This document shows positions 29,058-39,072 of a stretch of DNA of 64,000 nt, in pieces (positions within the stretch are counted from its first letter, which is position 1; each line of letters begins with the position of its first letter). This DNA is from CAVVDY01 sp963819645. GTDB taxonomy: Bacteria > Acidobacteriota > Terriglobia > Terriglobales > Acidobacteriaceae. Under the pieces are notes generated by a model that was not told where the DNA came from, searched no databases, and saw only the letters and a program-made list of their open reading frames with translations. The DNA is taken from contig CAWFWZ010000001.1 of NCBI GenBank assembly GCA_963819645.1, positions 1,302,001-1,366,000 on the forward strand, written 5' to 3'. A program made the position numbers and the translations under genes.

Positions 29058-30350
29058 ATGGCAGTAATGAATCAGCTTGTGAAGATTGGCGATGTGTCGC
29101 CCGCTCCCCGTCTGCAGGGTTCGACCCGCTCCTATCACGCGATGGTCAAGCCGGTAGGCGCAATTTGTAACATTGATTGCACATATTGCTACTACCTCCA
29201 CAAAGAAGAGCTGCTGGGCAGCGATAGCAAGTTTCAGATTTCAGACGAGATTCTCGAAACCCACATCAGGCAATACATCGAGGGCCAGGATCGGGACGAG
29301 GTTGTCTTTTCCTGGCAGGGAGGCGAGCCCACGCTGCTCGGGTTGGAGTTCTTCGAAAAGGTTGTCGAGCTTGAGCAGAAGTACAAAAAATCTCATCAGC
29401 GTATCGAGAACGATCTGCAAACCAATGGCATGCTGCTCAACGATGACTGGGGCGCCTTCCTCAAGCGCAACAGGTTCTTGGTTGGATTGAGCATCGACGG
29501 CCCCGAAGAGCTGCACGACGCTTATCGAGTGACCAAAGAAGGGAAGCCGACCTTCAAGAAGGTCTTTGCGGCCTCGCAGATGTTGCATCGCCATGGAGTG
29601 CCGTTCAACTCGCTCAGCGTTATCAATCGAAAGAATGCCAAGAAGCCGCTCGATGTCTATCGGTTCTTAAAGAATGAAGTCCGGCCGCGGCAGATGCAGT
29701 TTATCCCCGGGCTTGAGCCCAAGGTATTTCGCAATGTCGCGCCGCAGATGTGGGATGAAGCGTCGTTGCCGGTCTTTGACTCACCGGCCGCGCATCCCGG
29801 TAGCGCCGATTCTGTCGTAACCGATTGGTCGATTGATCCTGACGACTGGGGCTACTTCCTGTGTAAGGTTTGGGATGACTGGTATCGCCGCGACATCGGG
29901 AAAGTGTTCATTAACTTGTTCGAAACCGCGGTTGCTCAGTGGATGGGCAAAGCATCGCAACTCTGCATCTATAACGAATTCTGCGGCAAGGGCGTCGCGC
30001 TGGAGCACGATGGCAGTTTGTATTCCTGTGATCACTACGTCTATCCCGAATACAAGCTGGGCAACATCATGGAGACCTCAAGCTCGCGCCTGGTGTTTTC
30101 CCAGGAACAGCAGAAGTTCGGCTTCGACAAGTTCAATACACTTCCCAAGATGTGCCGGGAGTGCAAATATTTGTTTGCCTGTAACGGCGAGTGCCCCAAG
30201 AATAGGCTGATCCGCACGCCAGACGGCGAAGTGGGCTTGAACTATCTCTGTAGTGGATTGCTGAAGTTCTGGAACCACATCGACCAGGACGCGCAGGACA
30301 TCTGCCGCCGCATTGCTCGCGGTGAGCCGCTGAAGCCTGGACAGGCATGA
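29058..30350 (+). CDS. Anaerobic sulfatase maturase-type radical SAM/SPASM enzyme
   Basis: 430 residues. The radical SAM cluster motif is C37-x3-C41-x2-C44 in AICNIDCTYCYYLHKEELLG. SAM-binding parts follow: VVFSWQGGEPTLLGLEFF, DLQTNGMLLNDDW and VGLSIDGPEELHDAYR. The C-terminal SPASM region carries the cysteines of two further 4Fe-4S clusters: NEFCGKGVALEHDGSLYSCD, MCRECKYLFACNGECPKNR and NYLCSG. This layout is that of anSME, which makes formylglycine from Ser or Cys in sulfatases without O2 in the cytosol. No sulfatase is adjacent, so another peptide target is possible. It ends 14 bases before the MltF-like gene. Confidence 0.9.
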   Translation: MAVMNQLVKIGDVSPAPRLQGSTRSYHAMVKPVGAICNIDCTYCYYLHKEELLGSDSKFQISDEILETHIRQYIEGQDRDEVVFSWQGGEPTLLGLEFFEKVVELEQKYKKSHQRIENDLQTNGMLLNDDWGAFLKRNRFLVGLSIDGPEELHDAYRVTKEGKPTFKKVFAASQMLHRHGVPFNSLSVINRKNAKKPLDVYRFLKNEVRPRQMQFIPGLEPKVFRNVAPQMWDEASLPVFDSPAAHPGSADSVVTDWSIDPDDWGYFLCKVWDDWYRRDIGKVFINLFETAVAQWMGKASQLCIYNEFCGKGVALEHDGSLYSCDHYVYPEYKLGNIMETSSSRLVFSQEQQKFGFDKFNTLPKMCRECKYLFACNGECPKNRLIRTPDGEVGLNYLCSGLLKFWNHIDQDAQDICRRIARGEPLKPGQA

Positions 30351-30364
30351 GAAACTAGCCAGAC

Positions 30365-31913
30365 ATGAACACAAATCAGACCAGGGGAAGAGTTTGGTTC
30401 TGCCTGCTATGCCTTGCCGTTTTGCTGGCAGCGGGATGCAGCAAGAAGGAAATTGCGCCGCAGAATGCCGCTCCAGCCTCGAGTCGGCCGGCCGGAGGAC
30501 AAGCGGCATCATCTCCAGTGCCGGCTCCATCAACCTCCCCGGCCGCTCCTGCTGCGGCCAGCATGGTCCTGCCCTCGCCCTACGGGATCCACACCGACGA
30601 TCTCGATGCGATGATGAAGCGTCGCTATATTCGCGCGCTGGTGATCATCAATCCAATCGGATTTTTCTACAGTAAAGGTCATCCGATGGGCGCCATGTAC
30701 GAGACGCTTCGCGAACTGGAGAAGTACGTCAACGACAAGTACAAAACCGGCAAGTTTCCGGTGAAAGTCACATTCGTTCCGCTGCGTCCGGACCAGGTCG
30801 AAGAGGCGCTGCATCGTGGCGTGGGCGATTTCGTCGCATACGGCCTGATCGTCTCGCCAGAGCGTGAACAGAGGGTCGCGTTCACGGTTCCAATTCAAAA
30901 AGACTTGAAGCAGGTTGTGGTCAGCGGACCCGATTTCGGAACCGTGACAACGGTTGAAGACCTGGGTGGCAAAGAAATCTACGTCAACGAACTCTCGGTG
31001 AGTTATCAGCGACTGCTCCAGTTGAACGAAAAGCTCAAGCAGGAAGGGCAACCCACTCATCAAGGTCAAGGCCGCAGATTCGAATCTGCTAGACGACGAC
31101 TTGATCCAGATGGTAAATGCCAGGTTAATTCCCGCGACGGTTACAACCGACGCCCGCGCCAAGCTCTGGTCGCAGGTTTTGCCCGACATCACTGTGCATC
31201 CTGAGCCGGTTATCGCCAGCGGCGAGGAGACCGCCTGGGCGCTGAGAAAAGACAATCCGCAACTGAAACAGATGCTGGATGAATTCATTCCTCCGCGAGC
31301 CGTGGGAACTTCCTTCGGCAACACTCTGGTCCGCCGCTACCTGCAAAACACCAAGTGGGTCAAAGACTCTACTTCACCGGAGGAAATGAAGAAATTTCAG
31401 GAAATGAGCGCGATGTTCAAGCAGTACTCCGGCCAGTACGGCTTCGACTACCTGATGATGATGGCGCAGGGCTATCAGGAATCGCTGCTGAACCAGAGCG
31501 CGCGCAATCCCAGCGGCGCGGTGGGCATCATGCAGGTGATTCCCAAATATGCGGCGGCCAATCCCATCAATGTGAAGGATGTGCAGGTAGCGCGAGGAAA
31601 CATCGAGGCTGGGGTCAAGATGTTGCGCAATATTGAGGACCAGTATTTCGACGATCCCAACATCGATCAGGTCAACAAGACGTTAATGGTTTTTGCCAGC
31701 TATAACGCTGGTCCCAATCGAATTGCCCGTCTGCGCGCGCAGGCCCAGCAACAGGGGCTCGATCCTAACAAGTGGTTTGGGAATGTCGAGCTGCTGGTTG
31801 CCAAGGACGTCGGGCAGGAGACAGTCACCTATGTCGGCAACGTCTACAAGTACTACATCGCTTATAAGCTGGCGTTGCAGGACGAAAAAGCAGAAGCAGC
31901 CGCGTCAAAATGA
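30365..31913 (+). pseudogene. MltF-like membrane-bound lytic transglycosylase, one frameshift
   Basis: A lipoprotein (signal ending VLLAAGCSKKE) with a Pro/Ala/Ser linker to about residue 65, a solute-binding-protein-type domain (YIRALVIINPIGFFYSKGHP, VGDFVAYGLIVSPEREQRVA) and a C-terminal SLT lysozyme-like domain. The catalytic Glu sits in GYQESLLNQSARNPSGAVGI, followed by MQVIP and the motif FASYNAGPNRIARLR. It would cleave peptidoglycan between MurNAc and GlcNAc at the envelope. The frame shifts by one near 31058 (a base near CCCACTC); nothing else is missing, so the real gene is likely whole. The anSME-like gene lies immediately upstream, so co-transcription is likely. Confidence 0.85.
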
Positions 31914-31933
31914 AAATATTTCTAGGAGAAACG

Positions 31934-32625
31934 ATGAGGATTAGAAGTTTAGCTATTGCCGTACTCGCCTTAGCAGCCGTGGTTGCTGTGGCGCAGAATC
32001 CGCAGGTCGAACAAAAACTGATGGCCATCAAGCAAAACATGGCCAAGAACAAGCAGCAAGCTGGCGCAGTACACCTGGACGGAAACCGAAACTATCAGCC
32101 TGAAGGGCGAAGTGAAAGACACCAAGACTTATCAGGTGCAGATGGTGAATGGCAAGCAGCAGAAGACCGAGGTCGACGACCAGAAAGCACAGTCCGGCGG
32201 AGGCCGCGATGGCCGTTTGAAGCAGCATGTTGTGCGAGAAGAAGAAAGATGAATTCAGGAGTATGGGCAGTCAATCGCGCCCTGGCCAAGCAGTACACCA
32301 CGCCCGAATCCCGATCGTCTGACGCAGGCCAAGCAGCAGGGCAACGTATCGCTGGTACCCGGAAGCGGCACCATCGGCCTGGTAATCAAGAGTTTCGTGA
32401 AGCCTAACGATCAGGTTACATTCACCATCAGCGAGCAGACCAAGTCGCCTGTCAGCGTGGAGATCAACTCTTACCTGAACGATCCCAGCGACAAGGTGAC
32501 GATTTCTGCTCAGTTTGCCGCAACTGCCGGACGGCACCAACCATGTAACCACGACGACCATCAACGGCGAGCGAAGCAGCTGACGGCATCAGGACCAGAA
32601 TTCGAACTACCAGAAGGTGATGTAG
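31934..32625 (+). pseudogene. Small secreted protein of unknown family, several frameshifts
   Basis: The ATG at 31934 has AGGAGAAACG in front and gives a clear signal peptide, LAIAVLALAAVVAVAQ. Joining frames gives about 220 residues, with WTETETISLKGEVKDTKTYQ, VQMVNGKQQKTEVDDQKAQS, then GNVSLVPGSGTIGLVIKSFV, KPNDQVTFTISEQTKSPVS and VEINSYLNDPSDKVTISAQF, ending NYQKVM before the TAG at 32623. At least five one-base shifts (near 32065, 32245, 32280, 32525 and 32578) make this the most broken gene in the window. I do not recognise the family. A periplasmic, beta-rich protein is likely. Confidence 0.6.
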
Positions 32626-32876
32626 GCCTCGGGCTCGAAGGCAATCAAGGAGATGAGGCAATTTCGTCCCATCTCCTTAGTTTGCTGTCGTTCATTGGAA
32701 TTTTTTGGGGAGCAGCAAGTTTTTTCGAAACCACGTACTTCTATTGGTTCAAAAACCCTACTTTGCTCTCTACAATAGCCATGAGTACACCTGACATTTT
32801 CGCAATACTGCTTATAGCAGAGAGCCGGAGTATGCGTTAACCCGGCCAAAGTCAAAGTTCTGAACTGGAGAAAGAG

Positions 32877-34807
32877 ATGAATGTATTTCGCGGAACCCGG
32901 TCGGCATTCTTGCTGGCACTAATATTAGGCGTTCTGTTTTGCGTTTCGTCGATGGCACAAGGTCCGGCGGAGTTGAGTGCCGCCAATCCCGACCCAACCG
33001 CGAGCTCCAATGCCTCCGCAAGTCCGGCGGCAAATGCGGATCCGGCACCGGCTGCGCCTCTTCCGGATAGTGCTTCGGCGAGCAAAGCAGCTACCGACGA
33101 CGCCTGGCGCGTCAAGATCTCGGTCTATGGCTGGTTCCCCGGGATCCACGGCAACGTGGGAGGGGCGGATCACAATGTGGGAATACACGCCCCCTTCAGC
33201 GATGTTTTTCATTACCTCAAAGGCGTGTTATTCCGATCGCGGTCGAAGCTAATAAAGGCCGCTTCGTCATGCCTATCGACTTCTTCTGGGTCAGGCTGGG
33301 CGACAACAAGGCCATCCCGTTGGGCGGTCTTGCGGTGACCTACGCCGATATTCACATAACCGAATCGATCTTTACCCCCAAAGTCGGATATCGGTTTCTG
33401 GACGGCGAGCACCTGAAGATCGATGCTCTGGGCGGCATCCGCTACTGGTATGTCAGCCAGAATCTGTCGCTCCTGCCTTACTGTCAGAATCAATCCCGAT
33501 CCACCGGCTGGGTTGATGGCGTTGGCGGAGCGCGCTTCATCATTCCGCTGAGTCGAGAAGGCGGCAATCTCAGTCGCGGGCGATGCCGGCGGTGGCGGAG
33601 CGAGCCTTGACTATCAGGCTGTCGGCTTTTCACCTATGACTTCACTCCCCAGATTGGGCTGGGGTTGGGCTGGCGCTATCTTGATGTGAACTACAACAAG
33701 AACTTCGGCCCTCTGGATGGCCGTGACTTTCTCTACGATGTAGCTCAGACTGGTGCGTTGGCAGGCTTGTACCTCAACTTTGGCGGCAAGCCTCCGGTTC
33801 CGGTCGCGGCCACGTGCTCGGCTTCACCGACCGAGATTTGGTCCGGCGAGCCGGTGACGGCGACTATCAACCCGCAGCACTTCAACCCCAAGCACACGCT
33901 CACTTACGCGTGGAGCAGCACTGGAGCCAAAGTCGCCGGCACCGGCACGACCGGAACGGTTGACACCACAGGATTAGCGCCGGGTAGCTATTCCGTGACC
34001 GGTACTGCCACCGACGCCAAAGACAAAAAAAACAACGTAGCCAGCTGCAACGCCAGCTTCACGGTGAAGCAGCCTCAGCCTCCGCAGGTCAGCTGCTCGG
34101 CCAATCCGACCACGCTTGCGATTGGCGAAACTTCGACCGTCACCATGACGGCCACCGATCCACAGGGCTGGCCGCTTACTTATAGCTGGACCAACAGCGG
34201 TGGCCAGTTGAGCGGCAGCGGCACCTCGGTGACCGTGACCGCCACCAACGCCGATGCGGGCAACACCATCACCGTGAACGGCACTGCTAACGATGCCCGC
34301 GCCAACCTCAGTGCCAGCTGCAGCTCGTCGATCAATGTTCCGGCGATCAAGCAGTGCGTGAATATTGAAGATTGGGGCGAGTGTACGTTTGAGAAGAATC
34401 CCAAGAAACCCTGGCGTGTCGACAACGACTGCAAGGATGTACTCGACAAGGTCTCGCTGCGCTTGCAGCAGATGCCGAACGGCAAGCTGAATATCGTTGG
34501 CTACACCGACCAGGAAGAGTCGGTTAACGAACAGACGCTTGGTTCGCAACGTTCGGTCAACGTCAAGTACTACCTGACCACCGATGGGCCTTCGAAGTTG
34601 GACGCTGCTCGTGTACAGCCGCGCGCTGGAGGCACGAAAGGCAAGGCCACTCACTTCTACTTCGTCCCCGAGGGCAATCTGTGCGGCGGACAGCTAGAGG
34701 AAGGTACCGTCGTCGACGAGAGCCAGGTGCAGCCGCAGTCGCGTAATTCGGCTGCTCCTGCGAAGAAACACAAGAAGTCGAAAGCAGCGGCACCGCCGGC
34801 ACAGTAG
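32877..34807 (+). pseudogene. Outer-membrane OmpA-like protein with PKD/Ig-type repeats, frameshifted
   Basis: It starts at 32877 after GGAGAAAGAG with a signal peptide ending VSSMAQ, then an Ala/Pro/Ser-rich linker. The first part resembles an outer-membrane barrel (SVYGWFPGIHGNVGG, TPKVGYRFLDGEHLKIDALG, GLGLGWRYLDVNYNKNFGPL). Two Ig/PKD-like repeats follow: CSASPTEIWSGEPVTATI with TLTYAWSSTGAKVAGTG, and CSANPTTLAIGETSTVTMTA with LTYSWTNSGGQLSGSG. The last part is OmpA-like, with NGKLNIVGYTDQEE and LGSQRSVNVKYYL, ending in a Lys-rich tail. One-base shifts lie near 33228, 33555 and 33640; 33665-34807 is intact. It could join the outer membrane to peptidoglycan. Confidence 0.7.
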
Positions 34808-35184
34808 TCGCCTAAGCGTTGCGAAACTGCTTGATCCAAGGCAAGGGCGGGCCTGCACAGATTCAGCAGGCCTGCCTTCGTTTGGCACATAAGTGCCAGG
34901 GCGCTGCGCCTTGGCGCGTCAATTTTTAATGACTGTTCAGGTGATTCTGGGATATACGTAAGTGGATATCCCAGCTATGTTTTAGGTCTCATGGGGGCGG
35001 TGTTCCTTGGCTCTGATGTTGCGATAGTGTCGTCTTCGAGCCTGCCTGAACGATTACGAACAGGAACGCGTATCGATCTCATGCCGGCTCGCCTAGTTGT
35101 CTCACTTAAGTAGTTCCTGATTGCCGGAATATGCGGTACCGTTTTCCGGGGAGAAATCTGGCAGGTTTCAAGCGGTTGCTCATC
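34808..35184. other. Intergenic region after the OmpA-like gene
   Basis: 377 bases with no gene seen. It starts with the hairpin at 34844-34879 and becomes AT-richer near 34920-35000, probably the promoter region of the gene at 35185. No well-spaced -35/-10 pair was found. Confidence 0.4.
34844..34879 (+). terminator. Hairpin, possible terminator of OmpA-like gene
   Basis: GGGCGGGCCTGC pairs with GCAGGCCTGCC around the loop ACAGATTCA, and is followed by TTCGTTTGG rather than a proper T-run. It lies about 37 bases after the stop codon, so it is a plausible but weak terminator. Confidence 0.4.
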
Positions 35185-37537
35185 ATGAATCGAATACTTT
35201 CCCGCACTACCTTCGCATACTTCGTCCTGTTTCTTACGCTCGCAATTTGCCTCAGCGGCAGTGCCGTAGCGCAGCAGAAGACCGGATGGCCCCGCACCTT
35301 TAACAACTCCGGCGGCTCGTTGGTGCTGTATCAGCCGCAAGTGGACGATTGGAACCACTATTCGGTTGTCGACGCGCGCTCTGCGTTTGCGGTGACGCCG
35401 GCCGGCGGCAAACAGGCCGTGGGGGTGGTGACGTTCACCTTGCAGTCCGTGGTTGACATGGACAAGCACACGGTATTCCTCTACAGCCCCACCATCACCA
35501 AGGTTTATCTGCAGCCGCCGAATACGAATTCCGCTCCCATGGAGAGCCTGGTCAGGACGTTCATCAATCCGTCCGCCTCGATGACCATTTCCATCGAACA
35601 GCTCACGGCCAGCCTGAAAAAGAAGACTGCGCCGGCGCATGTCACCGAGGTCAACAACACGGCTCCGACCATCTTCATCAGCTTCAAGCCGGCCATGATT
35701 CTCCTGGTCAACGGCAAGCCAGTGCTGGCGCCGGTGGGCGGCAACGTCAAAGTCGTGGTCAATGCCAACTGGCCGTTGTTCGAGGAGTCGGGGACGTACT
35801 ACCTGTTCAACAGCAAGGGATGGATGACCTCGAAGACTCTGGACGGAGGCTGGGTTGCCACCACGAACCTGCCGGCAGATTTCTCGCAGGTCGCCTCGAG
35901 TCCGAACTATCCCGACCTGAAGGCTTACATCCCGGCGCCGGTCGTGCCGTCGAGTCCCTCGGTGTTCTACAGCAGCACGCCGGCCGAGATCGTCGTCTTC
36001 AAAGGCAAGCCGGAGTGGGCGGCTGTTACCGGAACTCAACTGCTCTATGCCAGCAACACGGCGAGTCCGGTCTTCAAGTATCTGCCGACCAACACCTACT
36101 ACTATCTGACGTCGGGACGCTGGTTCTCCTCGCAGAGCGCAATGGGACCGTGGACCTTCGCAACTGATAATCTCCCCGCTGATTTTAAGAGTATCCCGCC
36201 CTCCAGCCCCATGGGCAGCGTACTGGCGTCAGTGCCAGGAACGCCGGAGGCCGAGGACGCCGTGCTGATGGCGCAGGTTCCGACGACCGCGGTCATCAAT
36301 CCCACGACGGCCGCGCAACAGGTGAAGGTCAACTTCAACGGCACGCCGGAGTGGGCTCCGATTCCAGGTACCACAATGTCGTATGCCACCAACACGCCCA
36401 ATCGCGTGATCCAGGTGGGCAGCGTGTATTACCTGTGCCTGAACGGTGTGTGGTTCATGTCGAACACGCCGAATGGTCCGTGGCAGACCGCGCCGTCCGT
36501 GCCGCCGGAGATCTACACCATCCCGGCAAGCTCGCCGGTCTATAACGTCACCTATGTAACTCAGAGCACGCTGCCCGACGGCAACGTGCAGGCAAGCTAC
36601 ACCGCGGGATACATGGGAACTTTCATCGCCGGAATGGCGGTCGGCGCGATTATCTGTGACGGAACCGGCTACTACTATCCGCCATACATCGGCTGGTACG
36701 GCGCGTATCCGGTCTACTATCCGTACGCCGCAACCTGGGGCTACCATCCCGTGTACAACCCATACACCGGAGCCTATGGCTATGGCGCATCGGCCTACGG
36801 TCCGTATGGCGGCCAGGCGCACTGGGGAGCTTCCTACAATCCCTACACCGGAACCTACGCGCGCGGGGCGACCGCTTCGGGACCATGGGGATCGACCGCA
36901 GCCGCGCAGGCTTACAACCCATACACCGGTGCGTACGGGCAGACCCATCAAAGCTCGAATGCCTACGGCTCGTGGGGTAATTCCGTTTACAGCAAGAACG
37001 GCACTACAACCTATACCCAGCACCAGACCACCGCGAACGGCACGGAAGCCACCGCCTACAACAACAAGGGCGGGGAAGCGGCTGCGACCAGCACAAAGTA
37101 TGGCAACAGCGCGGCGGCCAAGACTTCTAACGGCGATATGTACGCTGGGCATGACGGCAACGTGTACAAGAACACCGGCTCCGGCTGGCAGAGCTACAAC
37201 AACGGAAGCTGGAACAACGTGCAGAAGCCGACGCAGCAGAGCGCCGAGGCGGCGCACCCGCAGGCAACCACCGACGCCAACAACTACAAGAGCTCGGGCG
37301 GATACAACGAGGCCAATCAGGAGGCCCAGAGCCGAGCCCAGGGTGAACGCCTCGACCCAGCGCTACGATCAGTCGCAGCACTCCGGTTGGGGCAGCAGCG
37401 ATGGCTGGGGAAGCCACAGCGGCGGCGGTGGTTGGGCAAGTCACGGCGGCTCCGGCGGATGGGGCGGTGGTGGCGACCACTGGGGTGGAGGCGGTGGCGG
37501 TTTCAGTCGCGGAGGTGGCGGAGGTTTCCGGCGCTGA
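35185..37537 (+). CDS. Large exported Tyr/Gly-rich repeat protein (one late frameshift)
   Basis: About 783 residues. The ATG at 35185 gives a signal peptide (FVLFLTLAICLSGSAVAQ); a longer frame starts at 35131. Part one (to about 480) has three similar units with the pattern 'F.G.PEWA...GT.L.YA.NT...V', for example KGKPEWAAVTGTQLLYASNT and NGTPEWAPIPGTTMSYATNT, each followed by YYLTSGRWFSSQSAMGPW-type lines. Next come a hydrophobic Gly stretch, repeats of YNPYTGAYGYGASAYGPYGG, and Thr/Asn-rich sequence. The frame shifts near 37340 (a G gained in CCAGGTG). The true end is Gly-rich, GGGGGFSRGGGGGFRR, stopping at 37537. Similar proteins are often labelled carbohydrate-binding; the function is unknown. 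Confidence 0.75.
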
Positions 37538-37696
37538 TGCCGAACGAAGCGTTGTACACGTTATGTCACGCGTGGCTTCGAAAGGGCACGGCTTAGCCGG
37601 CCGCTCGCCGGCAAAGATCAGCGGGCTTTAGCCCCTGAGGTAGTTCAAGGATTTTCAACAGCATTATCAGTCGTGACTCTATCAATGAGGTGCACC

Positions 37697-38179
37697 ATGA
37701 AGTCTCGGCAGTGGATTGTGATTTCACTCATCAGTTTGTTCGTTTTGGCAGGACAGGCGATGGCCCAGAAGAAGAGCAAGTACGTCTGCTCGGAGCCCAA
37801 ACCCGAAACCCTGTGCAACGCAGAGAACACCTGCGGCTCGGCTTCGAACCCCTGCGAAGTGAACATCAACAAGGACGGCGGCTCCGCATCGGCAACGGCC
37901 AACATTACCAGTCCAAAGAAGAACGCCCTGTTCTGCGTTAAGGCGGGTACCAAGGTAGTCTGGCATTCCACCAACAAGAACACCGGCTTTGTTATCGACT
38001 TCGGACCGCAGTCGCCGTTCGACCCGAACGATGCGATTATCGGCGGCGGCAAGAACGACGTGACGGTACAAGCCGCGCGGCCGGGGTGCTTCAAGTATTC
38101 CGTGGGCGCCTGCTACTCCGGCGCGACCTACGGCATGTGCGGCAACAGCCAGACCGAAGCCATCGTACTGCCGCAATAA
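37697..38179 (+). CDS. Secreted Cys-rich beta-sandwich (cupredoxin-like) protein
   Basis: 160 residues. The ATG at 37697 (after GAGGTGCACC) gives a signal peptide, WIVISLISLFVLAGQAMAQ. The mature part has eight cysteines in two groups of four: VCSEPKPETLC, ENTCGSASNPC, then NALFCVKAGTKVVWHSTN and PGCFKYSVGACYSGATYGMC. The order 'V.AGTKV.W...N' followed by 'PG.F.Y.V' resembles small cupredoxin domains, but the usual His-Cys-His-Met copper ligands are not all visible, so a disulfide-stabilised fold without copper is as likely. It lies in the run of exported proteins. No confident family. Confidence 0.6.
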   Translation: MKSRQWIVISLISLFVLAGQAMAQKKSKYVCSEPKPETLCNAENTCGSASNPCEVNINKDGGSASATANITSPKKNALFCVKAGTKVVWHSTNKNTGFVIDFGPQSPFDPNDAIIGGGKNDVTVQAARPGCFKYSVGACYSGATYGMCGNSQTEAIVLPQ

Positions 38180-38239
38180 TTTAGAGACTTCTTAACCGTC
38201 GGCGCGCAGCGCATGGCGCAGAAAGAGGGAGAATACCCG

Positions 38240-38749
38240 ATGAAATTGAAGTCCTTGATCCTCGTAATGATGTTGAGTTTGCTGGCCGGCTCCGCCTTGG
38301 CCCAGCAGGTTTCGGTGAACTACAACCACAACGCGTCTTTCGCCAACTATCACACCTACGCCTGGGGCGGGAGTAACAAGAACCAGATCCAGAACTCCAT
38401 TCTTGCTCAGGTCGCACAGCAGGATATCGAAAGTGCGATGGCAGCGAAGGGATTTCAGAAGGTCGAAGAGTCACAGAACCCGGACTTGATCCTGACCGGC
38501 AGCGGCGGCGAGCGCGAGCAGACCTCGTACAACGTGTGGGGCATGCGCGGCATTGGCGGCGGTATGGGTGGCATCAGTCCGCAGCAGAATGTCGAAGCCA
38601 CCATGGTCGTCAGTCTTTATAACCCCAAGACTCAAGAACTGGTGTGGCGCGGCATCGCGCAGGACACGTTGGATAACAACGGCAACAAGAACCAGGACAA
38701 AGTCAACAAGGCCGTGCAGAAGATGTTCAAGCAGTGGCCGAAGAGCTAG
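38240..38749 (+). CDS. DUF4136 exported protein (first copy)
   Basis: 169 residues. The ATG at 38240 is preceded by AGAGGGAGAAT and gives a signal peptide, LILVMMLSLLAGSALAQ. The mature protein matches DUF4136: VSVNYNHNASFANYHTYAWG, then IESAMAAKGFQKVEESQNPD, a Gly-rich segment (MRGIGGGMGGIS), VEATMVVSLYNPKTQELVWR and the end VNKAVQKMFKQWP. DUF4136 proteins are small periplasmic or outer-membrane-associated lipoprotein-like domains of unknown role. A second, more divergent copy lies at 39073-39652, so this is a local duplication. Confidence 0.88.
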   Translation: MKLKSLILVMMLSLLAGSALAQQVSVNYNHNASFANYHTYAWGGSNKNQIQNSILAQVAQQDIESAMAAKGFQKVEESQNPDLILTGSGGEREQTSYNVWGMRGIGGGMGGISPQQNVEATMVVSLYNPKTQELVWRGIAQDTLDNNGNKNQDKVNKAVQKMFKQWPKS

Positions 38750-38851
38750 GAAAGTTGTCGGTTGTCAGTGGTCAGTTGTCGGGGAAGAAGATATCGTTTG
38801 CGTGGCTTGCCTCGTTGGTATGGGTTCGCGAAGTGGATGAATAACCGAAAA

Positions 38852-39043
38852 GCCCGCGCCGTAGGCGCAGCAGAGCTTAGCCCAGCGCTTCAGCGCTGGG
38901 TGGAGTTGGAGAAGAGCTCTTTGAGTCCCGTAGGGACGGCAGAGGTCGCGGCACAGCAGCAGATCCCTCGACGGCTGAAGTCGTCTCGGGATGACAAATG
39001 ATAGGGCTGCGGTCGGCACGACTGAAGTGGTGCCCTGACGCGA
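38852..39043. repeat. Palindrome-rich intergenic block
   Basis: Several short perfect or near-perfect palindromes follow one another: GCGCCGTAGGCGC (38858-38870), CCCAGCGCTTCAGCGCTGGG (38881-38900), GTCCCGTAGGGAC (near 38926), an AGCAGATCCCTCG...GATGACAAA unit (38958-38997), and a solo right end of the TATCAGGGC family (GTGCCCTGACGCG, about 39030-39042). Typical of acidobacterial intergenic repeats. It lies between the two DUF4136 genes. Confidence 0.5.
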
Positions 39044-39072
39044 ATCTTGCCCGAATCAAGTTTGGATTAAAC

